A stretch of DNA of 64,000 bases from UBA6109 sp964506465 (GTDB lineage Bacteria; Desulfobacterota; Syntrophia; Syntrophales; UBA6109). The position numbers and the translations under genes are program-made. Below the pieces are notes generated by a model. That model saw nothing but the letters and a program-made list of their open reading frames with translations. It had not been told where the DNA came from and did not search any database. The DNA lies in the NCBI GenBank assembly GCA_964506465.1, contig CAZDLM010000005.1:1-64000 (forward strand). The letters run 5' to 3'. How positions within the stretch are numbered: the first letter of the stretch is position 1; every line of letters begins with the position of its first letter. Positions 32,711 through 41,345 of the stretch are shown piece after piece.

Positions 32711-32864
32711 TAGCAGGCTGTTGAAAAATGCCGGGATGCAAGGCTTCTAATGGTTCGACAAGCTCACCATGACAGACTCCGTCGCCTGCCCTGAGCCTGT
32801 CGCAGGGTCGAATGGCGAAGGATGAAGAGAACGCAGCAGACGGGCGTTTTTGAACAGCCTGCTA
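32711..32864. repeat. dispersed inverted-repeat element, copy 1
   Basis: An element of about 154 bp is bounded by 18-base inverted arms (TAGCAGGCTGTTGAAAAA at 32711-32728; complement at 32847-32864, 17 of 18 matching). Its interior includes the 24-bp word at 32750-32773 and a segment (about 32815-32841, CGAAGGATGA and ACGCAGCAGA) that recurs inverted in the element at 55129-55247. The right arm contains the stop codon of the barrel gene. It fills the AOR-barrel gap; no coding capacity is seen, so it looks like a REP/MITE-type repeat. Confidence 0.7.
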
Positions 32865-34334
32865 GAAGCTGTATTCCAGTTCGGTCAGTACCCGGTCGTT
32901 GCGGTACCACCGTCCGTAGTAGCTGTTGTCGGAACCGTTGAAGAATTCCAAGGCCACCTTCCAGATGAGGCCGTCCCGCACGCGATATTTCGTCCCGAAT
33001 CTCTGATAGCGGCCGCTCTCGTCCTCTTCGAGTTCGAAATTCGAGACGTACTCGAAGCTGAAGTCCTCGCTGTATTTGAAATTGGCGCGGGCGTAGAGAT
33101 CGTTTTTCCCCAGACGCGTCTTGCGCGAACTCTTGGTATAGCCCGGCGCATTCTGATTGTTGGTGACGAATTCACCGCCGTACTCGAGGGTGAGATCGAT
33201 CTGTTCGAGACGCATCTTTTTGGCCAGGTCGTCGACCGTATAGGTGAAGCCTCCCAGATAGGCGAGGTAATTGTCATCCTTGCCGTCATAACTGTAGTTG
33301 TAGAGGGCCTCGCCGTGGAATTCCCATTTTTTGTACGTCGTGGAAAATCCTGCTGCGTAGTTGGCCACCTTCACGGTTTCCTTGATGCGGACGGTTCTTC
33401 CCCCTTGGTTTTCCTCCCGCAATACGAAGAACGGGTTGGGACCATGATAGAAGGATGCGAAGAGGTCCCAGCCGTGATAGGTCCCCTTGCCGCGGGCGAA
33501 ATACCCCGTGTTGTTGAGGTTCACTTGCGCCCGGTCTTCGATAACCTCGTTGCTGGAGGTATCCCCGAAGAAGTCGAAATCCTGTGAATCGCCTGCTCTC
33601 TTGCTCCCCATCCAACGGGAACTATCGCTCGGCTGCTTGGACGTCTGGAATACGGGCAGGACGGCGGCGGTGACGGTGAACGAGTCCTTGACGAAATAGT
33701 CCACGCGCGCCTGCCAGATTCCCAGATCCTTCTGATCCAGCGGATCATTTCCGTCCTTGGGCTTCAGACGGTCCACGGGTGAATAGAGGGTCGACAGTCC
33801 GTTGGAGAAGATCTTCTTGCCGAGCGTCACATTGTAGTCCGGCTGGTTCAGCGTCAGGTACAGTTCATTGATTTCCAGATGCCGGCGGCGGCGGTCGCTG
33901 TCCTGAAAGGTGTCGTTGACGCCGGCATAAGTATTCTCCTGAGTGCCGTGTTCGATCCAGCCGGAGACGTCCGCTCGCCACGTCTTTCCACCAACCCAGT
34001 CCGAAAACTTCAGCAGCGCTTCTCCCGCGGCATGGCTGAGGTCTGCGCCGTCCCGTTCCTGCGCGGCCTGCCAGTAGTACATGCCCCGTAGGCGGACGCT
34101 GCCCGCCAGATGCTTGGCAGCCTGGGAAGCGAGGTCATCCTTCTTTTCCGGTTTATCGGCGGCGGCCGTTTCGAGATCCTTGAAAAGATCCGGACCTTTT
34201 TGCTGCGGTGCCGTCTCCTTGTCCAATTCTTTGAGCAGGTCCACCTGCGCCTCGGCAAAACAGGGCAGCGCCCCGGCAACGAAGAGAATTCCCATTCCCC
34301 ATGCGACGAGATGCCGTTTCCATCCTCTATTCAT
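32862..34334 (-). CDS. outer-membrane beta-barrel protein of RND cluster
   Basis: This 490-residue protein has a signal peptide (about 1-28, ending CFAEA), a charged linker with two similar segments (LLKELDKET and LFKDLETAA) and then alternating amphipathic strands rich in Tyr, Trp and Phe. It ends RVLTELEYSF, and a terminal Phe is typical of outer-membrane proteins. It resembles the DUF1302/alginate-export type porins that accompany RND-LolA clusters. It is the last gene after the RND exporter (7 bp gap) and would form the outer-membrane part or receptor of the system. Its stop codon lies inside a repeat element, so the natural C-terminus may have been altered by insertion, although the final Phe argues it still works. 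Confidence 0.7.
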   Translation of the reverse strand: MNRGWKRHLVAWGMGILFVAGALPCFAEAQVDLLKELDKETAPQQKGPDLFKDLETAAADKPEKKDDLASQAAKHLAGSVRLRGMYYWQAAQERDGADLSHAAGEALLKFSDWVGGKTWRADVSGWIEHGTQENTYAGVNDTFQDSDRRRRHLEINELYLTLNQPDYNVTLGKKIFSNGLSTLYSPVDRLKPKDGNDPLDQKDLGIWQARVDYFVKDSFTVTAAVLPVFQTSKQPSDSSRWMGSKRAGDSQDFDFFGDTSSNEVIEDRAQVNLNNTGYFARGKGTYHGWDLFASFYHGPNPFFVLREENQGGRTVRIKETVKVANYAAGFSTTYKKWEFHGEALYNYSYDGKDDNYLAYLGGFTYTVDDLAKKMRLEQIDLTLEYGGEFVTNNQNAPGYTKSSRKTRLGKNDLYARANFKYSEDFSFEYVSNFELEEDESGRYQRFGTKYRVRDGLIWKVALEFFNGSDNSYYGRWYRNDRVLTELEYSF

Positions 34335-34341
34335 ATTCCCC

Positions 34342-37092
34342 TCACATCTTTCCCAGAAGAAGTTTATCCATTTCCATCAGACGCCTGCCCAGAACGCGCG
34401 AAAGATTCAGGAACAATTTTCCGCCGATGCGCGGATAGATGCGGTGAATGCGTTTCAATCCCTCCCAGTCGATTTCCAGATACCGGATCGGCTGAAGCGC
34501 GATGACGTCCGCCGAGCGAGGCCCCGGTTCGACCAGGGCGATCTCTCCGAAGATGTCGCCGGGAGTCAGTTTCGCGAACACCATCTGCCTCCCCGTCTTT
34601 TCATCCCGTCCCACGACCTGGGCCTCGCCTTCCAGGAGCAGGTACATGCTCTTCCCGGTCTCTCCCTGCTTTACGGCCAGGACGCCGGCATCCCTCTCCA
34701 GCATCCGGCCCAGGAGCACCACCTTCTTCACCTGCCAGGGTCGGAGGCCTTCGAAGAATTTCGAGCCCTCGATCACGGATTTCTGCAGCTTCAGTCCGAC
34801 CATATCCCACAGGGTGATCAACTGGGTGTTGGACAGCAGGATCGGCGTGATGAACATCTCGGAGACAATCGCGATCACCATGACCCCGGCGGAGAGGAGT
34901 CCGAACTGGATGACCGGCACAAAATTGGAGATCGCCAGCATGGCGAATGCCAGGGAAAGCGCGAGGGAACTGCAGATGATCGGCCGCACTTCCGACCGCA
35001 TGCAGACTTCGATGGCCTGTTCCCGGTTCTGGAGAAGGCGCATCTCCCGGTTGTAGCGGGTCATGAAGTGGATGGTGTCATCGACGGCGATGCCGATCGC
35101 GATATCGGCCACCATGGCCGTTCCCACGTTCAGAGGGACGTTCAAGAGTCCCATGATCCCGAAATTGAAGATGATGGGGAAAATGTTCGGCACCAGGGAG
35201 ATCAGTCCCGCCTTGAAGGACCAGAAGAGAAAATACATGCAGAGGAACACGACAAACAGCGTGAAGGCCAGAGATGATACGGAGTTCCAGATGAGGCTCT
35301 CCGCGGCCTTGTTGATGAGGATGTATTCGCCGGTGAATTCGAATTTGAAATTCGGGTTCAGGGACGTTTTGAGATGCGCATTCAGTTCATCGAGAATCTT
35401 GTTGATCGAATCCGAAGAGCTGACGTTGTGACGGACCAGGATATTGACCTCGCTGTAGTCCGCCGTCACGAAGCGCTCGATCTCGTCCCGGCGCAGCAGG
35501 AGGAGATACTGTGAAATCAGGTCGGACGACTTCGGAATGACGTAGAAGGCGGGATCGCCGTTGTTCATCTCCCGGTGGATGAGGGCGATCTGGTCCGCCA
35601 GCGACTGGGTCTTGTCGAACCAGCCCTTCTCCCCGACATATCGCTCCACCTCCGCCACCTGCGACAGGTACTCCGACTTCTTAAACGTGTCGGGGATGCC
35701 GCTCGTGATGCGGATGAAAAACGTCTGCGCTCCGGCCAGCTCTCCATGGAGCGTGCGGCTTCTCGCCTGGATTTCGGAATTTTGCTTGAAGTAGGCGAGA
35801 AAATCGTTGTCGACCTTCACGAGGCTGATGGCAGCCGCGAAGCCGAGCGTCATCAGAATGAGGACCCACATGATGATCTTCTTGCGCTTGTCATGGTTGA
35901 CGAGCAGCAAGGTGCCGTCCGCGATCTTCTGGAAGACGGCGTCTACGAAATTGCTCTTGTGTTCCTGGTGCCGCACTTTCACCGGGCCAGTATAATGGAG
36001 CAATGCCGGACCGAGGGTGAAGGTGATGAAGGGGTTGATGAACAGCGAAAAGGATGCCACGGCGCCGAACTGGACCAGCATGGTGATGTCGTTGATCATG
36101 ATGGAAGCGAAGCCGAGCAGGGTGGTGAAAGCCGTGAAAAAGACGGCCAGGCCCAGTTTATCCGCCATCATCCGGATCGAGGCATCCCGGTCCCCCTTGG
36201 TCTCCTCGACGCCTTCCAGGTACTCGGAGACCATGTGGATGTCCTCCGTCGATCCGATGACCAATAGCAGAGACGGCACGATCACGGTGAGGACATTGAG
36301 GGGGATGCCCGCCAGGGTCATGAAGCCGAGCGTCCAGATGGTGCTGGCGCCGGCGGTGAGGATCGGCATGAACCCGACGATCAAGGAGCGCAGGGCGATG
36401 ATGATCGTCACGATCAAGATCGCCGTGGCGAGGGGTATCAGCCGCGCCTGGTCGCCGATGATGTTTTCGGCAATCGACCGGCGGGCATAGGAATTCCCGA
36501 ATTGAAAGACCTTGTCGAAGTTCTTCTGATGCCGACCGACGATCTCGTCGACTTTTCTGGAGAATTTGACGTGGAAATCCCGGTCTTTGGGATCCACGTC
36601 GACGAACAGGTTCACCGCGGTGGCCGTGCCATCCTTCGCGATCAGGTTGTTGACGAGCGTCGGATTCCGCAGGGCGTCGTCGCGGGCCAGCTTCGCCTCT
36701 TCGAGCGTCCGCGGGGGTTGGTCGAGAAGCGGATTCGTTTCGATCGTTCCGGGTCCCACGCCTTTGAAATTGGTTACGGAGAAGAGGCTCTCCGTCTTGC
36801 CGACCCCCGGGATATCCTGAAGATCGAAGACCAGTTTTTCCAGGGCGGCGAGTTTCGCAGGGCTGAAGAGGCTCTTGTCCCGGATGAAGACGACCGTGAT
36901 GTTATCGGTGCCGAATTTCTTCAGGGTCTCGTGATAATAATCCTTGGCTGGATCGCCCTCGATCATCATCCCCTCGGTCGAGGCGTCGACCTTGATGTGC
37001 ATCGCCTGATATCCGGCATAGATCGTGATGGCGAGCACGAGAAAGATCACCAGCCGGGCATTCTTCAACCCCCAGAGCATCAATTTCCGCAT
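34342..37092 (-). CDS. RND/MMPL exporter fused to cyclic-nucleotide-binding domain
   Basis: This 916-residue inner-membrane protein has the MMPL/HpnN-type RND layout: TM1 (~12-30), a first periplasmic loop, TM2-TM6 with VIVPSLLLVIGSTEDIHMVSEY, a second loop, then TM7-TM12 with DIAIGIAVDDTIHFMTRYNREM, the charged transmembrane motif for proton coupling. From about residue 780 (DNA 34342-34755) it continues into a soluble domain with a phosphate-binding cassette, GDIFGEIALVEPGPRSADV, containing the Glu and Arg that bind cyclic nucleotides. RND transporters seldom carry such a domain. It likely moves lipids or hydrophobic molecules to the outer membrane, under cAMP/cGMP control. The fusion is visible in one uninterrupted frame. 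Confidence 0.85.
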   Translation of the reverse strand: MRKLMLWGLKNARLVIFLVLAITIYAGYQAMHIKVDASTEGMMIEGDPAKDYYHETLKKFGTDNITVVFIRDKSLFSPAKLAALEKLVFDLQDIPGVGKTESLFSVTNFKGVGPGTIETNPLLDQPPRTLEEAKLARDDALRNPTLVNNLIAKDGTATAVNLFVDVDPKDRDFHVKFSRKVDEIVGRHQKNFDKVFQFGNSYARRSIAENIIGDQARLIPLATAILIVTIIIALRSLIVGFMPILTAGASTIWTLGFMTLAGIPLNVLTVIVPSLLLVIGSTEDIHMVSEYLEGVEETKGDRDASIRMMADKLGLAVFFTAFTTLLGFASIMINDITMLVQFGAVASFSLFINPFITFTLGPALLHYTGPVKVRHQEHKSNFVDAVFQKIADGTLLLVNHDKRKKIIMWVLILMTLGFAAAISLVKVDNDFLAYFKQNSEIQARSRTLHGELAGAQTFFIRITSGIPDTFKKSEYLSQVAEVERYVGEKGWFDKTQSLADQIALIHREMNNGDPAFYVIPKSSDLISQYLLLLRRDEIERFVTADYSEVNILVRHNVSSSDSINKILDELNAHLKTSLNPNFKFEFTGEYILINKAAESLIWNSVSSLAFTLFVVFLCMYFLFWSFKAGLISLVPNIFPIIFNFGIMGLLNVPLNVGTAMVADIAIGIAVDDTIHFMTRYNREMRLLQNREQAIEVCMRSEVRPIICSSLALSLAFAMLAISNFVPVIQFGLLSAGVMVIAIVSEMFITPILLSNTQLITLWDMVGLKLQKSVIEGSKFFEGLRPWQVKKVVLLGRMLERDAGVLAVKQGETGKSMYLLLEGEAQVVGRDEKTGRQMVFAKLTPGDIFGEIALVEPGPRSADVIALQPIRYLEIDWEGLKRIHRIYPRIGGKLFLNLSRVLGRRLMEMDKLLLGKM

Positions 37093-37176
37093 AAACCTGT
37101 CTCCCCGCGACCTGCTGCACTTCCGTGGAGCGGGTCGTACGTCCTTGTGCCTGCTCTCCCGGCGGCGCCGGTCGGT

Positions 37177-37989
37177 CTATTCCACATGCTTTCCCGAAAG
37201 GATGAAGCGTTCCGTGAACACGGAATCATCGATGGGCGCGTTCACTTTGCGCGCCGTGACGCCCGTCAGCGTCTTGTGTTTCTTTTCCTGATGATCCATC
37301 AGCGTCTTCTTGGCACGCCAGACCGTCCCCTCGATGTTTTCCATTTCATGGTTGGTCTGGGTCTTCTGGAGACGTTCGCGGCGGTCGTAGAATTCGCCTT
37401 TGATGGTGATCAGATTGACCTTGTCGATCCACATGATCCTCTTGGAGTACCCGCTCTCCCGCGCCTTGTCTTCGTTTGCGGGAACCGCCTGTACGACGTG
37501 GCACTCGTAGTCCTTGCCGTCGTGATTGACCTTCTCGGTGCGCAGAACCGTGTAGTTGAAGTTGTCGATGTCCTCCGGCTCCATGTCTTCATAAGTGAAG
37601 TCCGTGCCCATGAAGTAGTTTTTCTTGCTCCCCTTCGCGATGCGCTGCATCTTCTTCTGAGCCGGCAAGTAAAGCCATTGATCGTTTTCCCGTCCCTTCT
37701 GTTCCCAGGTCAGCAGCGCCGTTCCCTTGATATCGCCGGGGCTCAGAAAGACGACCAGGTAGCGGTGCAGGTCCTTTTCCACTTCCTTGGCATACCGTCT
37801 GACCTGCCTTTTCTCCTGGCTCCCGTCCTTGTCCACGAGAAGCATGATTTCCGAACCGATTTCGCTCTTCACTTTATGGTTTTCTTTCTGCTTCTCCATG
37901 ATCTGCCGGCCGGTCAGCTCCGCCGCCTGCGCCAGGCCGCCCATCAGCCAAAGTCCCGCGAAGAGAAAAATAGAGATTTTCCTGATCAT
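37177..37989 (-). CDS. LolA-like outer-membrane lipoprotein-sorting protein
   Basis: This 270-residue periplasmic protein has a signal peptide (about 1-22, ending LAQAA) and the LolA/LolB-like beta-barrel fold of the group usually annotated 'outer membrane lipoprotein-sorting protein' and found beside RND exporters. Seen: LLTWEQKGRENDQWLYLPAQKKMQRI and MGTDFTYEDME, the family's two most typical blocks. It is first in the three-gene cluster with the RND-cNMP exporter and the outer-membrane barrel, 84 bp before the exporter. It probably shuttles a lipidic cargo across the periplasm. Confidence 0.85.
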   Translation of the reverse strand: MIRKISIFLFAGLWLMGGLAQAAELTGRQIMEKQKENHKVKSEIGSEIMLLVDKDGSQEKRQVRRYAKEVEKDLHRYLVVFLSPGDIKGTALLTWEQKGRENDQWLYLPAQKKMQRIAKGSKKNYFMGTDFTYEDMEPEDIDNFNYTVLRTEKVNHDGKDYECHVVQAVPANEDKARESGYSKRIMWIDKVNLITIKGEFYDRRERLQKTQTNHEMENIEGTVWRAKKTLMDHQEKKHKTLTGVTARKVNAPIDDSVFTERFILSGKHVE

Positions 37990-38190
37990 AGTACCCCCTC
38001 TTGTGCATCTGGAGCGAGATGTCCCCGCTTGCCCACCCGATTTGATTTTGGACGAAAAGAACAGCCGACGGAACCTTGTCGACTGTGGAGAAATAGGCAG
38101 GAACCAAATTCAATGTCAAGATGAAACAGCCGCCTCTTCCCAGGGATTTTTGCACGGAATGGGCACCGCAATCCGTTAAAAAATACAGCA
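37990..38190. other. intergenic region upstream of the LolA-like gene
   Basis: About 200 bases upstream of the LolA-like start hold no recognisable gene. The cluster promoter must lie here on the minus strand; no strong -35/-10 or sigma-54 motif was identified. A terminator follows at 38191. Confidence 0.35.
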
Positions 38191-38228
38191 GAGCCCGCAG
38201 ACGCCAAAGGACTGCGGGCTCTTTTTTT
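38191..38228. terminator. bidirectional intrinsic terminator
   Basis: GAGCCCGCAG and CTGCGGGCTC form a 10-bp perfect stem with an 11-base loop, followed on the plus strand by seven Ts; an A-run on the other side gives U-rich RNA on the minus strand. It ends the tctC operon (minus strand) and insulates the LolA-RND cluster. Confidence 0.9.
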
Positions 38229-38285
38229 CACGTGCATTCCTGTATCGAATACCGCCGGCTTCCTCCGGCGCCTCTCGTCAAATGG

Positions 38286-39266
38286 CTACAGCTTGATTCC
38301 CAATTCCTTGATCAGGTCTCCGTAGTCTTTGGACGCCTTCTTCATGAAGGCGGCCCACTCCTTCGAGTCCAGATACTCGATCGGCTGATAGAGCGCGACC
38401 ATGGCCTTCTTGAATTCCGCATCCTCGGTGATCTTCTTCAGAGTGGACGACATGTACGCGATGATCTCCGGCGGCGTGCCGAGCGGCATGGCAACGCCCT
38501 TCACCGAGCCCCAGGTCGAAACGTCGATTCCCTGTTCCCTCAGGGTCGGGATGTTCGGCAGTGCGGAATCGCGCTCCGGCAGGGCCACGCCGATCGCCTT
38601 GAAGCGTCCGGCCACAATGTGCGGCATGACTTCGGAGGGATGGCCGCCGCCGATCGTAAGGTGTCCTCCCGCAAGCGCGGTCACCGCTTCGGCGCCGCCC
38701 CGGAAGGGCACGGTGGTGATGGTGATGTTCGCCCGTTTGGAGATCGCCCTCATGACGATGTCCACGGCGCCGGCCGCCGTGGAGACGGCGGCGGTGACCT
38801 TGTTTCCCGCGTTCGCATAGGCGACGAGGTCTTTCATCGAGTTCATCGGGGACGTCCCGCCGACGCAGACGAGGACCGAATGGATGGAGATGCGGGACAC
38901 CGGCGCGATGTCCTTGAGCGGGTCAAAAGGCATCTTCTTCAGGTGCGGCATGACGAGGTCGTGGCCGGATCCCTGTCCGAAATAGAGGGTGTAGCCGTCC
39001 GGTTTGGAACGGATGACGAACTCCTCGCCCATGACGCCGCCTGCGCCCGGCTTGTTGATGACAACCATCGGCTGGGGACTGTACTTCGTCCAGAATTTCT
39101 CTATCGTGCGGGCCAACAAATCGGTTGAACCCCCGGCGGCCCAGGGCACGATGACCTGGATCGGCTTGGTCGGATATTTCTCCGCGCCGAAACACAGGCC
39201 GCCGGCCAGCGACACGGAAATCATCGCCACGGCCAGGAACAGGATTGCTCTGCGGATCTGCATCAT
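38286..39266 (-). CDS. tctC: tripartite tricarboxylate transporter solute-binding protein
   Basis: This 326-residue periplasmic receptor of a TTT system has a signal peptide (1-27, ending CFGAE) and the TctC signature YPTKPIQVIVPWAAGGSTDLLAR. The middle NKPGAGGVMGEEFVIRSKPDGYTL segment and a C-terminal EWAAFMKKASKDYG follow. It delivers a carboxylate to TctAB. It is the last gene of the nine-gene operon and lies 116 bp after tctA. The ligand is unknown; the operon suggests a sugar acid or hydroxy acid. Confidence 0.93.
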   Translation of the reverse strand: MMQIRRAILFLAVAMISVSLAGGLCFGAEKYPTKPIQVIVPWAAGGSTDLLARTIEKFWTKYSPQPMVVINKPGAGGVMGEEFVIRSKPDGYTLYFGQGSGHDLVMPHLKKMPFDPLKDIAPVSRISIHSVLVCVGGTSPMNSMKDLVAYANAGNKVTAAVSTAAGAVDIVMRAISKRANITITTVPFRGGAEAVTALAGGHLTIGGGHPSEVMPHIVAGRFKAIGVALPERDSALPNIPTLREQGIDVSTWGSVKGVAMPLGTPPEIIAYMSSTLKKITEDAEFKKAMVALYQPIEYLDSKEWAAFMKKASKDYGDLIKELGIKL

Positions 39267-39382
39267 GTTGTACCTCCTTTTCTCATGGGTTAGTGGTGTT
39301 CATGACGTCGACTTTTTCTTTCCAGATGCAGGGGAACGGCTGCGATCATCGTTCCCTTGCCCCGTTGTTCGCACGTCTCCCG

Positions 39383-40876
39383 TCACTTTCTCCGCATCCT
39401 CCTTCGGACATAGAAAGCCGCCTGTCCGACGATCAGGATGAAGAGGACGGCGAGCAGTGTCCCCGATATCGGGCGGCTCAGGAAGATCATCGGGGTGCCG
39501 CCGGACATCAGCAGAGACTGCCGCAACGAATTCTCGACCATGGGTTCCAGGACGAAGGCAAGGGGCAGGGGGGCCGGATCGAAGTTCAGTTTCCGCATCC
39601 CGTAACCCAGCGCGGCAAAGAACAGCATGGAGAAGATATCGAAGGTCTGGTTCTGGACGCTGTAGACGCCGACGGTTGTGAACAGAACGATCACCGGGGC
39701 GAGAATGCCGTAGGGGACGCGGAGCATCTGCACCCACAGACCGACCAGCGGGAGATTGAGGACCAGGAGCATCACGTTTCCCAGATACATCGAGGCGATG
39801 ACGCCCCAGAAGACATCGGGGTGCTCCTTGACCAGAAAGGGACCCGGCGTGATCCCCTGGATCATCAGGGCCGCGAAGATCATGGCGATCGAGGCATTGC
39901 CGGGGATGCCCAGGGTGAGCAGCGGAATGAAGGAGGAACTCGATGCGGCGTTGTTCGCCGATTCGGGCCCCGCTACTCCGCAGATGGCGCCGCAACCGAA
40001 TTCCTCTGGCTGCTCGGCGCATTTTCTTTCAACGGCATAGGAGGCGAGCGAAGAGATGACGGCGCCGCCGCCGGGAATGATCCCCACGAAGAAGCCGATC
40101 ACCGACCCCCGGAGGATCGCCCATTTGGAGTTGGCCCAGTCTTTCAGCGTCGGAAAGACCTTGCCGATTTTCGTCGTGACGATTTCCGTCTTCAGGGGTG
40201 ATTCGAGATTGTAGAGGATTTCGCCGAGGCCGAAGACCCCCATCGCCAGGGTCACAAAATCAAACCCGCTCTGGAGGCCGAGGCTTCCGAAGGTGAAGCG
40301 GACATTGCCCGAAATCGGGTCGAGACCCACCATGGCCAGAAGCAACCCGACGAAGAGGATGATCAGCCCCTTGACGATCGAGCCGCCCGAGAGCGTCACG
40401 GCCAGGAGAAGCCCCAGCGTCGTCAGGGCGAAATACTCGGGGGGACCGAACGCCAGAGCGAATTCGGCCAGCGGCGGGGCAAAGAGGGTGAGCCCGATGA
40501 CGGCCAGCGTGCCGGCAACGAACGATCCGATCGCGGCAATGCCCAGGGCCGCTCCCGCGCGCCCCTTCCTGGCCATCTGATACCCGTCGATGCAGGTGAC
40601 GACGGAGGCCGCCTCCCCGGGAAGATTCAGGAGGATGGACGTGGTCGAGCCGCCGTACATCGAGCCGTAGAAGATTCCCGCCATCATGATGATCGCCGTG
40701 ACCGGGGAACCGATGACGTACGTGACGGGGAGGAGAAGCGCGATGGTCGCCGCCGGGCCGAGCCCCGGGAGGACGCCGATCGCCGTGCCGAGGAGGGCGC
40801 CCAGGAAGGCAAAGAGGATGTTCGTTCCCGTGAGGGCGATGGAAAAGCCCTGCAGCAGGCCGTGGAATATGTCCAT
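39383..40876 (-). CDS. tctA: tripartite tricarboxylate transporter large permease
   Basis: This 497-residue, about 12-helix membrane protein has the two TctA signature blocks, GTAIGVLPGLGPAATIALLLP near residue 30 and GIIPGGGAVISSLASYAVE near 270, with the conserved YGGSTTSILLNLPGEA stretch. It is the main pore subunit of the TTT importer, driven by the ion gradient. It follows tctB by 13 bp. Confidence 0.95.
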   Translation of the reverse strand: MDIFHGLLQGFSIALTGTNILFAFLGALLGTAIGVLPGLGPAATIALLLPVTYVIGSPVTAIIMMAGIFYGSMYGGSTTSILLNLPGEAASVVTCIDGYQMARKGRAGAALGIAAIGSFVAGTLAVIGLTLFAPPLAEFALAFGPPEYFALTTLGLLLAVTLSGGSIVKGLIILFVGLLLAMVGLDPISGNVRFTFGSLGLQSGFDFVTLAMGVFGLGEILYNLESPLKTEIVTTKIGKVFPTLKDWANSKWAILRGSVIGFFVGIIPGGGAVISSLASYAVERKCAEQPEEFGCGAICGVAGPESANNAASSSSFIPLLTLGIPGNASIAMIFAALMIQGITPGPFLVKEHPDVFWGVIASMYLGNVMLLVLNLPLVGLWVQMLRVPYGILAPVIVLFTTVGVYSVQNQTFDIFSMLFFAALGYGMRKLNFDPAPLPLAFVLEPMVENSLRQSLLMSGGTPMIFLSRPISGTLLAVLFILIVGQAAFYVRRRMRRK

Positions 40877-40889
40877 GGAATCGGCTCCT

Positions 40890-41345
40890 TCAGCGGACGA
40901 AGAATTCCGCGGGAACGGGCACCTTCAACAGGTAGCTGAACAGGACGTACATCGCGAGCGTCCCGAGAAGAGAGATCACCATCGTCTTGAACACTGTCTC
41001 GTGTTCGATGAATTGCTGCCAGGCGATCATGAAGGCGAGCGTCGAAGTGAGGTAGCCGGCCTTCTCGATCGCCAGGCCGTAGAGCACCATGAGGAACAGG
41101 GACAGGAGCGGCCGCTGCCACCGCCGCTTCTCCGCGGTTTCACCCGCTCCCCTCCCCTTGTCCGCCTGGAGTGTCAGCCCCCAGAACACCCCGAGAATCG
41201 TCAGACCCAATCCGCACAGAAACGGGAGGAAACCCGCGTCCGGCACGTGGATCGAGCCCAGCTTCAGGGTGTGCCAGGCATAAATCATCACCATCAAGCC
41301 GCCAAGGGACGTGAGGGCCGCGGCAATGCGTTCGTGCCTCTTCAC
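40890..41345 (-). CDS. tctB: tripartite tricarboxylate transporter small permease
   Basis: This 151-residue protein has four hydrophobic segments and matches TctB, the poorly conserved small subunit, by size, topology and position between the LarA-like gene and tctA. Its start codon overlaps the stop of the LarA-like gene (ATGA), showing translational coupling of racemase and transporter. Confidence 0.85.
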   Translation of the reverse strand: MKRHERIAAALTSLGGLMVMIYAWHTLKLGSIHVPDAGFLPFLCGLGLTILGVFWGLTLQADKGRGAGETAEKRRWQRPLLSLFLMVLYGLAIEKAGYLTSTLAFMIAWQQFIEHETVFKTMVISLLGTLAMYVLFSYLLKVPVPAEFFVR

